DNA of 64,000 nt from Hyperoodon ampullatus (lineage: Eukaryota > Chordata > Mammalia > Artiodactyla > Ziphiidae): NCBI GenBank assembly GCA_949752795.1, contig OX457061.1, positions 7,623,239 through 7,687,238 on the forward strand, given 5' to 3'. The notes under the pieces were generated by a model. The model had not been told where the DNA came from. It worked only from the letters and a program-made list of their open reading frames with translations, and searched no databases. Positions within the stretch are counted from its first letter, which is position 1, and each line of letters begins with the position of its first letter. Shown here piece by piece: positions 49,040 through 59,901 of this stretch. The translations under genes were made by a program, and so were the position numbers.

Positions 49040-50230
49040 GAGTCTCCATCTTCTCAACTATGCTTCACTGTCAGCCAATCATGGGGGGCCGTCACGTGGC
49101 TCACGCAGCCGCCCTGGATTCTGGGAGACTTTAACATCCTCAGGGCCATCCTGGCCTCAGTTCCTTGACAGCTTCATCTCCATGACCTTCCTTCCACCTC
49201 AGCCATGTACTCCCAGAGTCACACAACTGGTCCACCTGAAATCTTAAGTTCCAGCTCCCCCCTCTCCAAACAGAACTCATTCCTCTGCCTTCCCGTCTAC
49301 TGTCTAATGCTTATGGCGTTCATTCCTCAGTGTTAGGGAGCCCTCCACTCCCTTGCCCCGTTCATTTTCTCCCTGTTGAAGAAATGATGGATCCCCAATC
49401 CCTATTGTAATCCAACCACCTGAGTCTCTGCAAAGATCAAATGCACAAATCATTTCCTCCACCCTCAGCTGAGCCCTCACCACTGCCCAGCAATGGTTTA
49501 ATTTATCCCTGGACCCCCTCTGCCTCCCCACGTTGGCTTTTTATTTATCTATCTATCTATTTATGTATTTTTGGCTGAGTTGGGTCTTTGTTGCTGCGTG
49601 CGGGCTTTCTCTAGTTGCCGTGAGTGGGGGCTGCTCTTCGTTGTGGTGCGCGGGCTTCTCATTGCAGTGGCTTCTCTTGTTGCAGAGCACGGGCTCGAGG
49701 CACAAGGGCTTCAGTAGTTGTGGCTCACGGGCTCTAGAGCACAGGCTCAGTAGTTGTGGCGCACGGGCTTAGTTGCTCCACGGCATGTGGGAGCTTCCCG
49801 GACCAGGGCTCGAACCTGTGTCCCCTGCATTGGCAGGTGGATTCTTAACTACTGCGCCACCAGGGAAGCCAGCCACGTTGGCTTTTCCAAATCTTTGCCT
49901 CTTCCCCATCCCATATGACAACTCTCCTTTTTCAAAGAAAAACATAAATTCATCCAGTGGAATTCTCTCCACCTTCTCCCACCTTCCCTCACCTTTAACT
50001 TCCCCCACCTTATCCCCCCACCCCTTCAGAAGAAGTGATGTCATTTTTGCTGCCCAAGATAACCTTCTTGTTTCCAGGCCTAGGTCAAACATCTCTGTAA
50101 AACATCTCTTGCAAGCCCCAACGCAGACTTGTTGATCATTTCTCAGTGCTCCCTCATTCAATGAACCAACATTTATTAAGTCCCTACTGTGTGCTAAGCC
50201 CAGGGTGAGGGACACCAAACCAACACATCC
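49040..50230 (+). mobile_element. Possible old LINE2 fragment, split by a SINE
   Basis: One frame at about 49,115-49,140 reads WILGDFNIL, like the GDFN endonuclease motif of L2-type LINEs; the far side ends with CCAACATTTATTAAGTCCC. Weak evidence. Confidence 0.4.
49542..49870 (-). mobile_element. CHR-type SINE, long form
   Basis: Perfect TSD CCACGTTGGCTTTT at 49,528-49,541 and 49,873-49,886; (ATCT)n tail. Confidence 0.95.
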
Positions 50231-50619
50231 CACACGTCTTCAAGGAGTATACACAGCCAACCCCTCTGACGTGACCAGATGAAATGATTAAAGCTTTCCC
50301 CTCCCCATCCACTGAAGGATTTTGCCTCTGTGGTTTTGTCCCCTACCCACCATCTGAGGAGGGTTTTCCTCTGCCAGTTCAGTTCTTCAGGCCTTTTGTG
50401 ATGGAGAATCTGAGAATGGACAGGACTGAGAGGTCACCACCCTCAACACACACACACATACACACACATGCATACACTGGAAGCGAGTGACAGGAAGGGG
50501 GGGGGAATCTTAGAGACAGGCAACAGGGAGGATGGGGTGCTGAAGACAGGGGCACAGGGACACCTGTAGTGGGTGAAGGACGTGCGATGGGAAAGAGAAC
50601 AGGAACTTTTCTTTAAATA

Positions 50620-50791
50620 TTATTTATTTATTTATTTGGCTGCGCCGAGTCTTAGTTGCAGCTTGCGGGATCTTCTGTGCAGCATGCAGGATCTTCTAGT
50701 TGTGAGATCTAGTTCCCTGACCAGGGATCGAACCCGGGCCCCCTGCATTGGGAGCTCGGAGTCTTAACCACTGGACCACCAGGGAATTCCC
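50620..50791 (-). mobile_element. tRNA-derived SINE, intermediate variant
   Basis: GGCTGCGCCGAGTCTTAGTT to CCACCAGGGAATTCCC, with a (TTTA)n tail; older form like that at 38.8 kb. Confidence 0.87.
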
Positions 50792-50955
50792 TGATATCAC
50801 TTTGGATTGCTGGACCGTGTTTTCTGAATTCAGGCCACTCCAAGCCTGGCCAGCACTGGCCACTTTTTTTTTTTAAGAGCACTACCTAGCACTGATGAGG
50901 ACATTGGGAAATAAGCAGTCTCACACATTGCTGGTAGGTTTAAAAATTGATGTAT

Positions 50956-51170
50956 GGGGCTTCCCTGGTGGCGCAGTGGTTGAGAGTCCGCCTGCCGATG
51001 CAGGGGACACGGGTTCGTGCCCCGGTCTGGGAGGATCCCACATGCCGCGGAGCGGCTTGGCCCATGAGCCATGGCCATTGAGCCTGCATGTCCGGAGCCT
51101 GTGCTCCGCAACGGGAGAGGCCACAACAGTGAGAGGCCCACATACCGCAAAAAAAAAAAAAAAAAAAAAA
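50956..51170 (+). mobile_element. CHR-type SINE, short form (stack copy 1)
   Basis: Flanked by AAATTGATGTA at 50,944-50,954 and 51,171-51,181. Confidence 0.95.
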
Positions 51171-51184
51171 AAATTGATGTAACT

Positions 51185-51400
51185 GGGGCTTCCTTGGTGG
51201 CACAGTGGTTGAGAGTTCGCCTGCCGATGCAGGGGACATGGGTTCGTGCCCCAGTCCGGGAAGATCCCGCATGCTGCGGAGCGGCTGGGCCCATGAGCCA
51301 TGGCCGCTAAGCCTGCGCGTCCGGAGCCTGTGCTCCGCAACGGGAGAGGCCACAGCAGTGAGAGGCCCGCGTACCAAAAAAAAAAAAAAAAAAAAAAAAA
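51185..51400 (+). mobile_element. CHR-type SINE, short form (stack copy 2)
   Basis: Flanked by AAATTGATGTAAC at 51,171 and about 51,398. Confidence 0.95.
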
Positions 51401-51411
51401 TTGATGTAACC

Positions 51412-51690
51412 GGAGTTCCCTGGTGGCGCAGTGGTTAAGAATCTGCCTGCCAAAGCAGGGGATGCGGGTTCGAGCCCTGGTCTGGGAAGATCCCACATGC
51501 CACAGAGCAAGTAAGCCCATGCACCACAATTACTGAGCCTGCACTCTAGAGCCCGCAGGCCACAACTAGTGAGGCTGCGTGCTGCAACTACTGAGGCCTA
51601 CGCGTCTAGAGCCCGTGCTCCATAACAAGAGAAGCCACCGCAGTGAGAAGTCCGTGCACTGCAATGAAGACCCAATGCAGCCAAAAAATA
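51412..51690 (+). mobile_element. CHR-type SINE, long form (stack copy 3)
   Basis: Follows the third copy of the TTGATGTAAC target; ends AAATAATAATAAAATAG. Confidence 0.93.
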
Positions 51691-52010
51691 ATAATAAAAT
51701 AGATAATAAGAGAGATCAATTGTTGAATGTGAAAAGGTTTCCAAAACATATAGCTGAGAAAAGCAAAAGGCAAGGTGCAAAGCTGTAAGTCGACCATGAT
51801 GCCATTTCTGTAGGAAAATAACCTGTGTATGTTAATACGTACATGTAAAAAAATCTGGAGGACTAGACACTGAACACTTAGGAGTGTTTATTTCTGGAAG
51901 GTGGAGTCAGAGATTTTTCACTTGTAAAGTGTAAATTTCTGTAGTGTTTAAGTATTTTTGCAAAGGAGTATGTTTTTAGTCAGAAGAAAAATCAGCAGAT
52001 TAAAAACTTG
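51691..52010 (+). mobile_element. Old L1-like fragment
   Basis: GAAAAGCAAAAGGCAAGGTGC, TGATGCCATTTCTG; resumes at 52,500-52,715 after two SINEs. Confidence 0.45.
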
Positions 52011-52016
52011 TTGGAG

Positions 52017-52158
52017 GGACTTCCCTGGTTGTCCAGTGGTTAAGACTCCACGTTCCCTGGACGGGGAGTGTGGGTATGATCCCTGGTCAGGGAACTAGAT
52101 CCTGCAGGCTGCAACTAAGACCCAGCGCAGCCAAATAAAAAAATAAATATTTAAAAAA
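52017..52158 (+). mobile_element. CHR-type SINE, minimal form
   Basis: GACTTCCCTGGTTGTCCAGTGG to CAGCGCAGCC and an A-rich tail. Confidence 0.9.
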
Positions 52159-52494
52159 GGGACTTTCCTGGTGGCGCAGTGGTTAAGAATCTGCCTGCCA
52201 AAGCAGGGGACACGGGTTCGAGCCCTGGTCCAGGAAGACCCCACATGCCACGAAGCAACTAAGCCCGTGCGCCACAACTACTGAACCTGCACTCTAGAGC
52301 CCGTAAGCCACAACTACTGAAGCCCACGTGCCTAGAGCCCTTGCTCCACAACAAGAGAAGCCACCGCAACGAGAAGGCCGCGCACCGCAACGAAGAGTAG
52401 ACCCCGCTCAACACAACTAGAGAAAGCCCGCGCGCAGCAACGAAGACCCAACGCAGCCAAAAATAAATAAATAATAATAAAAAAAGAAAACTTT
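52159..52494 (+). mobile_element. CHR-type SINE, long form
   Basis: GGGACTTTCCTGGTGGCGCAG to AACGCAGCCAAAAATAAATA. Confidence 0.94.
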
Positions 52495-52720
52495 CTGTTA
52501 AAAAAAAACAAACTTGTTGGAGAAGATAATCATGATCTATTGGTTGAAAAAATAGATCGTAGGAACAGCAAGTTCAGTATAAGACCATGTGTTTGTTTGG
52601 GAGGCTGAGGAGAGATGTAGATATATATTCACAGAGAAAAAAACTACAAATTTGGGGTGGAGGATACATGGGTGTTTCTTGTATTACACTTATATATCCT
52701 CTTTTTAAAACTGTGAACAG

Positions 52721-52867
52721 GGACTTCCCTGGTGGTCCAGTGGTTAAGACTCTGTGCTTCCACTGCACAGGGTACGGGTTCGATCCTTGGTCAGGTAACT
52801 AAGATCCTTCATATCATGAGAGGCGGCCAAAAATTTAAAAATAAATAAATAAAATAAAAAATAAAAC
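52721..52867 (+). mobile_element. CHR-type SINE, minimal form
   Basis: Preceded by AAAACTGTGAAC and followed by AAAACGCTGAAC, a diverged TSD. Confidence 0.92.
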
Positions 52868-52876
52868 GCTGAACAA

Positions 52877-53086
52877 GGGCTTCCCTGGTGGCGCAGTGGT
52901 TGAGAGTCCACCTGCCGATGCAGGGGACACGGGTTCGTGCCCTGGTATGGGAGGATCCCACATGCCGCGGAGCGGCTGGGCCCATGAGCCATGGCCTCTG
53001 AGCCTGCGCTTCGGGAGCCTGTGCTCCGCAACGGGAGAGGCCACAACAGTGAGAGGCCCGCGTACTGCAAAACAAACAAACAAAAA
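52877..53086 (+). mobile_element. CHR-type SINE, short form
   Basis: Inserted directly after the preceding copy; a third AAACTGTGAACA follows it at 53,086. Confidence 0.95.
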
Positions 53087-53117
53087 AACTGTGAACAAAA
53101 GAGGGTATGTAATATGT

Positions 53118-53552
53118 ATTAGTTTCCTAGTGCTGCCTTGACAAAGTACCACAAACTGGGTGAATGAAACAACAGAAACTAAACAGAACTAAACAGTTCT
53201 GGAGGCCAGGAGTCTGAGATCAAGGTGTTGGCAGGGTCATGCTCCCTCTGCAGGTGCTTGGGTAGGATCTGGTCCAGGCCTTGGTCCTAGCTTTTGGTAG
53301 TTCCTTGCTAGCAGAACTCCAGTCTACCAATGGCCTTCTCCACGTGTGTGTGTCTGTGTCCAAATTTCCCCTTTTTATAAGGATATCAGCTGTAGTGGAT
53401 ATTAGGGACCCATCCTTCTCCAGTATGACCTCATCCTAACTAATTACAACTACAACAAATCTATTTCCAAATGAAGTTGCATTCTGAGGTACTGGGTGTT
53501 AGGACTTCAACATATTAACTTTTGGGGGACACAATTCAACCCAAACATAATG
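53118..53552 (-). mobile_element. MaLR LTR (MST/MLT1 type, ERVL-related), solitary
   Basis: Reverse complement of a MaLR LTR: TTAGTTTCCTAGTGCTGCC, ACAGTTCTGGAGGCCAGGAG, TATAAGGATATCAGC, GGACTTCAACATATTAAC, GGGGGACACAATTCAACCC. No internal viral genes next to it. Confidence 0.85.
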
Positions 53553-53625
53553 CATATGTTCCATTTAAAGATGTATAATAAAATCGTATATTATACGAGT
53601 ATATGTATAATAAGTATGTATAATA

Positions 53626-53762
53626 AACTTCCCTGGCAGTCCAGTGGTTAGGACTCCATGCTTCTACTGCACAGGGCATGGGTTCCATCCCTGGTCAGGG
53701 AAGTAGGATTCCTTCATGCTGCGCGGTGCGGCCAAAAATAATAGTAATAACAATAAAATAAA
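53626..53762 (+). mobile_element. CHR-type SINE, minimal form
   Basis: ACTTCCCTGGCAGTCCAGTGG to GCGGTGCGGCC and an A-rich tail. Confidence 0.92.
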
Positions 53763-54345
53763 CACTAATGGAGCACCACCCAGCCACCCAGCTTAAGTAA
53801 TAAAAGATTTTTTAAAAAATTTTTAACCAGAAGACACTATCTCAAAATGTTAACACTGACGATTTTAGTTTCCTCATTCTGTTTCTCTAAATTTCAACAA
53901 TGAATGTGGGCTTTTCTTGTTCGTTGGAAATAACCACAGGTGAAGGAGGAGCTGTCAGCTCCAGCGCTGGACCCCAGCCCTGTGTGCAGCTCCCAGCAGG
54001 GGGATGGCCCGAGTCCTTAGGCTCTGGAGCAGCCTCTCCATTTGCCCTAGGGCCTGATTACCAGTTCTTTCCATCTTGGAGCACTTCCTCCAGGGCCCTG
54101 ATGCAATGGCCACAGCATAACCCTGGGAAGAAGGAATCCGTGCTCCAAACAGGGTCTAGCTTTTTCTTTCAGGTGACTTGAGAGATTTCAAGTCCTGGGT
54201 GGAGTAGGGAGAGAAAATTCTCCCAGGCCCTATCAAGGCTTGGCTCCTCTTGGACCTTTAACCAGCCCCTCACTGACCCTGGGCCTCTGAGATTGGATGG
54301 ATGCTGGACTCAGTTGAGAAGAGAGTCCAGGTTCTACGGTGGCCC
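53763..54345. other. Intergenic DNA, no feature recognised
   Basis: No gene, CpG island or nameable repeat. Confidence 0.45.
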
Positions 54346-54348
54346 AAA

Positions 54349-54557
54349 GCAGCGGTTCTTAAAGTAGGGTCCCTGTACCAGCAACATCAGCATCACCAGG
54401 GAACTTGTCAGAAATACACATTGTTTAGGCCCCACCCCAGACTTACTGAATCAGAAACTGGGGGGCGGGGGGAGCAGCAATCTGTGTTTTAACAAGTTCT
54501 CCAGGTGATTCGGATGCACTGTAAAGTTTGGACTCTAATAAAGTTTGAGAACCACTT
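54349..54557 (+). mobile_element. MER20 (hAT-Charlie) element
   Basis: GTCCCTGTACCAGCAACATC, CAGACTTACTGAATCAGAAA, AATCTGTGTTTTAACAAGTT and terminal TTTGAGAACCACTT. Confidence 0.9.
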
Positions 54558-54599
54558 CCGGGACCATCTGGGAGTGACCTTGGAGGGCAAATCTGGTCA

Positions 54600-55015
54600 T
54601 GCCCCTTCATTTTAATGAAAGGGAAACAGACATTTTACAGAGAGGAGAAGGACCTGGCTCAAGGGGTACAGATAATTAAGTGGCAGAGGTGAAATTGGAA
54701 ATTAGATTACCTGTTTACAGAGACACCCTCCTTCTCCCTGCCCCACTTTTTCCTGTGACTCAGGCAGACCACCCAAGTCCATCCTATTCACGGTCATCGT
54801 CTGGAGGGTCACTGTGATACCAGTGACCCTCAGTGCAGCACTCCCTCTGTGCCAGGCACCGCGCTCACCTGCATTAGCTCAATGAATCCTCACAACATCC
54901 GGTGAGGTTGGCTTGAGTGTAATCCCGTTTTACAGAGCAGAGAACTGAGCCTAGAGAGAGGTCAGGACACTTGCCCATGGTCATAGAGCTAGAAGGGGCT
55001 GAGACCACTCAAGCC
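54600..55015 (-). repeat. Two MIR relics
   Basis: 54,600-54,720 (ACATTTTACAGAGAGGAGAA) and 54,830-55,015 (CCCGTTTTACAGAGCAGAGA, CTTGCCCATGGTCATAGAGC). Confidence 0.82.
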
Positions 55016-55089
55016 AGTTTTTTCTGCCCGCAGGGCCTACGCTGTGACTAGTAGGTTTGCAGGGAGGGCTCTTCTCCAGCATCCCTTCA

Positions 55090-55205
55090 TTTTTTTTTTT
55101 GGCCGCCCTGCTGTTTAAGGGATCTTAGTTCCCCCACCAGGGATTGAACAAGGGCCCTCGGCAATGAAAGTGCGGAGTCCTAACCACTGGACTGCCAGGG
55201 AATTC
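55090..55205 (-). mobile_element. CHR-type SINE, minimal form
   Basis: Poly(T), GGCCGCCCTGCTG, to CTGCCAGGGAATTC; TSD TTCTCCAGCATC on both sides. Confidence 0.92.
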
Positions 55206-55639
55206 TCCAGCATCTACAATTCGGCTAAGAAACCGGAAGGAAAAAAGAGCTCCCCAAGCAGGCAAAACAGTTGGCAAACAGCCAATGCCCCAAAGCTGCC
55301 ATTTACTCATAGCAAAGCCCCTTGTCTCTTGGTTTGCACACTATTGTGGCCATAGCGGGGTGGGGGGAAGAGCAGATTAGAAGTGGTCCAGCAGGAGCGA
55401 GAAGGAGACCCGGTTCTTGCCCCGACCCATCCCCACTCTCACTTTCCCGCAGTTCCCCATGCCTCCCCCAAGCAGTGGGTATGCCTTGGAGAAAGACTTC
55501 CCAGTCTTTTCTCAGAGAAGGGCACCCACAGAAAACCAAAATATTTACACAGTATCTGAGTCGTCTGGTGCGTATTGGGGGACGTTTGGAAGTCTTGATG
55601 AAAATTTCATACTTCATTCTTCATAATATATATTAGGAT
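55206..55639. other. Intergenic DNA, no feature recognised
   Basis: No gene or nameable repeat. Confidence 0.45.
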
Positions 55640-56215
55640 TAGAAACTGTGGTATAAAATATTAGGGAAGATTTTAAAGCTCAGTTTTGTATAAAACTTCC
55701 AAATAAAACATTATACTGGATAAAAGAAGACAGACACAAAAGGCCAGGTACTACATGATTCCATCCAGGTGACAGTTTGGAAAAGGCAAAATCAGGGACA
55801 GCAAACAGATCAGTGGTTTCCAGGGACTGGGGTGGGAAAAGGGAATTGACTGCAGAGAGGCAAAGGAGAACTTTTTTGGGGGGTGTATATATTCCATATC
55901 TCCACTGTGGTACTGGTGGCATGACTTTACATTTGTCAAAAATCATCAAAGTACAGAGAAAGAAAAATACTGTATGATATCACTTACATGTGTGATCTAA
56001 AAAAATACAACAAACTGGTGAATAAAACAAAAAAGAAACAGACTCCTAGATACAGAGAACAAACTGGGGGTTACCCGTGGGGACAGGGAAGGGGGAGGTG
56101 CAGTAGAGGGTTAGGGGAAAAACAGGGTTATTATGGAATTATATGAAATCATGTGTGTGAAACTTTTGAAAATTGTAAAGCACTATAGAATTTAAAGAAT
56201 CATTCATTCAAAAAA
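55640..56215 (+). mobile_element. Old L1 3' fragments
   Basis: ACATGATTCCATCCAGGTGA, AGTGGTTTCCAGGGACTGGG, then a second piece with GTATGATATCACTTACATGT and TTACCCGTGGGGACAGGG. Confidence 0.75.
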
Positions 56216-56314
56216 AAAATCAAAGTAAATTTTACTGTATGTAGATTTAGCTACAGTTCCCAAACCTGTCAGCTCCTCAGGATCACCTGCGATAGTTTTG
56301 TTCAAAAACAGTCA

Positions 56315-56524
56315 GGGGCTTCCCTGGTGGCGCAGTGTTTGAGAGTCCGCCTGCCAATGCAGGGGACACGGGTTCGTGCCCCGGTCCGGGAAGATCCCAC
56401 ATGCCGCGGAGCGGCTGGGTCCGTGAGCCATGGCTGCTCAGCCTGCCTATCTGGAGCCTGTGCTCCGCAATGGGAGAGGCCACAGCAGTGAGAAGCCCAC
56501 GTACCACAAAAAAAAAAAAAAAAA
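56315..56524 (+). mobile_element. CHR-type SINE, short form
   Basis: TSD AAAAACAGTCAGG on both sides (right copy at about 56,521-56,533). Confidence 0.95.
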
Positions 56525-56536
56525 AACAGTCAGGCC

Positions 56537-56820
56537 GGGCTTCCCTGGTGGCCCAGTGGTTAAGAATCCGCCTGCCAGTGCAGGAGACACGGGTTCGACC
56601 CCTGGTCCAGGAGGATCCCACATGCCGTGGAGCAACTAGGCCCGTGCGCCACTACTGAGCCTGTGCCTTAGAGCCTTCGAACCACAGCTATTGAAGCCTG
56701 CGTGCCTAGAGCCCGTGCTCCGCAACAACAGAAGCCACCACAATGAGAACCTGCGCACAGCAACGAAGACCCAACGCAGCCATGAATAAATAAATAAATA
56801 AAATAAAATAAAATAAAAAA
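56537..56820 (+). mobile_element. CHR-type SINE, long form
   Basis: GGGCTTCCCTGGTGGCCCAGTGG to (AAATA)n tail; immediately follows the short SINE. Last CHR SINE of the window. Confidence 0.94.
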
Positions 56821-56989
56821 AACAGGCTTCACCCACAACCTACTGAATCAGAACCCTGGGCAGGAGAATTAGGAGGGGGCAGGAATCTGCATTTCAACCA
56901 ACTCCCCAGGTAACAGGTGGTGGAGTGTGTGGTTTGGGGCCAGGACTTCTGGGTCAGGACAGGGGATGCCAAGCTTCTAACTCCAGCCC

Positions 56990-57220
56990 AGACCCGACCC
57001 CTGAATCCCAGGCTCGTGTGTCTAACTCCTAATTGACACCTGCACCTGAATCTCAAATGTAGCACATCTGAAAATGATCTCCTGACCTGCCCCCAAGCCA
57101 GTCCCCTGCCCCACACTCTGTAGTTTTCTCCATTTCTGTTGATGGCAGTTCCATTCTTCTAGTAATTTGGGTCCAAAACTTTGACATCATCCTCAATCTG
57201 TCTAGGTCTCTCTCTCTGTT
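56990..57220 (+). mobile_element. LINE L2 fragment, left half
   Basis: Typical L2 3'-region text (CTGAATCTCAAATG..., GATGGCAGTTCCATTCTTC, TTGACATCATCC). Its continuation resumes after the PPIA retrocopy. Confidence 0.75.
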
Positions 57221-57912
57221 GTTGTTTAGCTTTTATTTCATGATCATAAACTTAACTCTGCAATTCAGCTAGACTTGGAGCGGGGAATGGAAAATGTGAA
57301 ACCCAAAGAACTGCAGCAAAAGCACAAAGATTATAGGATGTCACGAACAGATGAGGGTGAGGGATGCTCTACTGAGCTACGGAAGGAATGGGCTGATGTC
57401 TAAGATAAAGCACGAGTCAGATTTATTAGAGTTGTCCACAGACAGCAATGGTGAGCTTCTTGCCGGTCTTGCTATTCCTGGAACCAGAGTGGTCCACGGC
57501 TGCCACACCGTTCATGCCCTTTTCTACCTTGCCAAACACCACACACCTGCCATCCAGCCACTCAGTCTTAGCAGTGCAGCTGAGAAACTGGGAACCACTT
57601 GTGTTGGGTCCAGCATTTGCCATGGACAAGGTGCCAGGACCTGTGTATTTCAGGGTAAAATTCTCGTCATTCAATTTCTCCTTGTAGCTGGATGCCACCA
57701 GTGCCATGATGGCACCACCCTGGCACATAAATCCCGGAATACTTCTATGAAAGGAGGACCCTCATAACCAAATCCTTTCTCCCCAGTGCTCAGAGCACGC
57801 AAGTTTTCTGCTGTCTTTGTAACTTTGTCTGCAAACAGCCTGAAGGAGATGCAGCCCAAGGGCTCGCTGACAATGTGGAAGAACACAGAGGGGCTGACCG
57901 TTGCTAGGCAGC
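57221..57912 (-). pseudogene. PPIA: PPIA (cyclophilin A) processed pseudogene
   Basis: Intron-less, broken copy of cyclophilin A mRNA. Recognisable blocks are [58 protein letters not shown] and TIAVCGQL. The start codon reads ACG. The frame breaks after GFGYEG, and the section corresponding to the DFTRHNGTGGKSIYGE part is missing, so no peptidyl-prolyl isomerase can be made. The PPIA 3' UTR follows, with its AATAAA at 57,237-57,232, which marks it as a reverse-transcribed mRNA. It sits inside an L2 element whose halves flank it. Confidence 0.93.
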
Positions 57913-57944
57913 GCAGGGAGCAGCTCCCCGCGGTGGTGTGTCAG

Positions 57945-58655
57945 TGTCTCCTCCTGAGGTTCTGCTGCTGCCTCTCACCACCCCCACTGTTAACACCCTG
58001 GTCTGGGGCACCATCATGTCTCACTTGGATTATTACAATGGGTTCCTAACCCATCTCCCTACTTCTACCCTGGATCCGACTACAGTTCATTACAGCAGCC
58101 AGGATAATCATGTTAAAATAAAAATTAGATTGTGTCATTTGTCTGCCTCAAACCCTCCAGGGGCTCTTTGTCTCAGAGTAAAAGCCAAAATGACCTCCAA
58201 GGCCCTCCGTGCTCTGGCCCTGACCTTGGCTCCCTCACCTCCAGAACTTGGCTCCTCCTTGCTCGTTCTGCTCCAGCCACAGTGGCATCTTCCCTGTCTT
58301 TTGAACCTGCCAGTCCTGTTCCTGCCTCAGGACCTTTGCATATGCTGCCCCCTTGGCCTAGAATGGTCTTCTTTCCCATATCCCCATAGCTTGTCCCCTC
58401 ACTTCCTTGAAGTCTTTGTTCATGTGTTAACTTCTCAGCTCATACTTGATATTTCCTCCCTCATTTTGTTCTGTAGGACTTACCAACCTCCAATATTTGC
58501 TTCTCTGTTTTTGTCTGTCTCCCTCACTAGAACGTCAGCTCTATGAGGTCAGGGATTTTGGGGGGACAGTTTTATCCACCGCTGTATCCCTAGTATCTAA
58601 ACATGGCCCATAGAGGGTGCTCAATAAATGTTCATTTTAATGAATGAAAGGGACG
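57945..58655 (+). mobile_element. LINE L2 fragment, right half to 3' end
   Basis: Runs from CACTTGGATTATTACAATGG through CAGGACCTTTGCATATGCTG to the L2 terminus with GTGCTCAATAAATGTTC and TGAATGAA. Directly continues the piece at 56,990-57,220. Confidence 0.88.
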
Positions 58656-59404
58656 CCTGGAGCCTGGAAGGGAGAAGTGACTTACTCAAGGTCATAGCCA
58701 TCCAGAATCAATGGCTTTTGGTCTTGGAATGAACAAAGCACCAATTCCACAGCTCTGGCCCAAAGTCCTTCTCAGAGCCACGCCAGGCTCTGGAACCAAA
58801 GCCAGGCCAGCGGGACCTCATCCCTGGTACGGAAGGAGGGAAAGCCCAGCCCGAGGGGGTGCCTGACTGACTCTGCCAGGACCCAGGTGCTTACAAGATC
58901 AAGTCAAGGGGCTGCATGGGGGAGGGTCTCCTCTGAAGGAGGAAACCTGGAGATGGCAGGTCCTGCGCTGGTGGAGCCACGGCAGCTACGGACAAGACAG
59001 GGAGTCGCCTCCCCAGCCCCTCCGCTGCCTGAGTGCAGGCAGTGGAGACAGTTGCTGGGCCTTACAGGGGTGGGGAGGGAGGAAGGCCAGCAGTTCCCAA
59101 GCAGGAGAGCAGAAGAAGGTGAAGCTGCTGCAAGAAACCCAGAGCACAGGGGGCAGATTCCAAATGCCCCAGGCTCCCTTCCCGTTGCTGGCCCCACACC
59201 AGCAGAGGGCGCCCTGGCCCACAAGGTCCAGGCTCTGCCACCTTGCGCCCTCTGGCTGCCACACCAGTTAGGGCAGGAGGGGAGCCCTGGATCTCCCCAG
59301 CCACTTCCAGGGGAGGGGTTCCAACTGCACAAGTGAAGATCCAAAGGCAAGGAGGCCTCAGCAGCCCTCGGTCTGGCCTGGGCCCACCCTGGCCAGCAAG
59401 GTGA
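58656..59404. other. Intergenic DNA between CERCAM 3' end and L2
   Basis: GC-rich single-copy-looking sequence. Open frames occur on both strands here (up to ~200 codons), but they have no recognisable domain and are best explained by the high GC content. Confidence 0.5.
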
Positions 59405-59560
59405 GGCCAGTGATGACCATGACAGCCACAGTGGGTAAGCACTCACTGTGGGCTGGGCTCCAGGCCTGGCTACTTGATACCCACCTGGCCCATGAGATAC
59501 TTCTCCTCCCACCTCCACTTTACCAATGAGCAGGCTAAGGAGGTGATGCCAGGTCGATGG
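59405..59560 (-). repeat. MIR-like relic
   Basis: GTAAGCACTCACTGTGGGCT, CCACTTTACCAATGAGCAGG. Confidence 0.6.
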
Positions 59561-59901
59561 CCTGACTCCTCCTCTAGGCTGCCCTGCCCTGTCTGTCTCT
59601 CCACCTGCTCATCCACAGATCAGGAACGCCTCCCTCCCAGCCCTCAGGACACGCAAAGAGGCTCAACCATGAGTTAAAAAGTATAAAGTGCAATACCAGC
59701 CAGCTTTTATTGAGGGCCTACTGTGTGCTGGGTCCTCCTCCCACCTCCCTGCACTTCCCACTGGCCAGGGAAGAGGGTGGCAGGAGAGACCCATGTGTCA
59801 AGCTGGGTAGGGAACTGAGGTGGAGGTAGAAGGCGGCAGAGGGGCCCCAGCAGCTGGGTCCTCAGCTGGGGGCAGGGCTCCTGTGTCCGCCCAGCTTGAA
59901 A

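Larger units (their letters stand above)
56240..56960 (+). mobile_element. hAT-Charlie (MER20-like) element split by two SINEs
   Basis: Left piece CAGTTCCCAAACCTGTCAGC and CTCAGGATCACCTG; right piece CCTACTGAATCAGAACCCTG, GGAATCTGCATTTCAAC. Confidence 0.6.

Noticed and set aside
48603..49247. Open frame of 214 codons on the plus strand beginning in the ODF2 CpG island
   Set aside because: Its ATG is part of the X-box motif, the sequence has no recognisable domain or codon bias, and the frame runs from CpG-island DNA into a possible L2 relic. A divergent non-coding transcript is possible, a protein is not supported.
50921..51529. 202-codon minus-strand frame with repeated peptide blocks
   Set aside because: It is the translated reverse complement of three stacked SINEs, with poly-Phe runs from their poly(A) tails.
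57426..57728. 100-codon cyclophilin-like frame as a functional gene
   Set aside because: It covers only the C-terminal half; the N-terminal half is in another frame, the start codon is lost and central residues are missing.
58887..59518. Long overlapping frames on both strands between CERCAM and the L2
   Set aside because: High GC content makes stops rare; no family resemblance, splice sites or promoter features.
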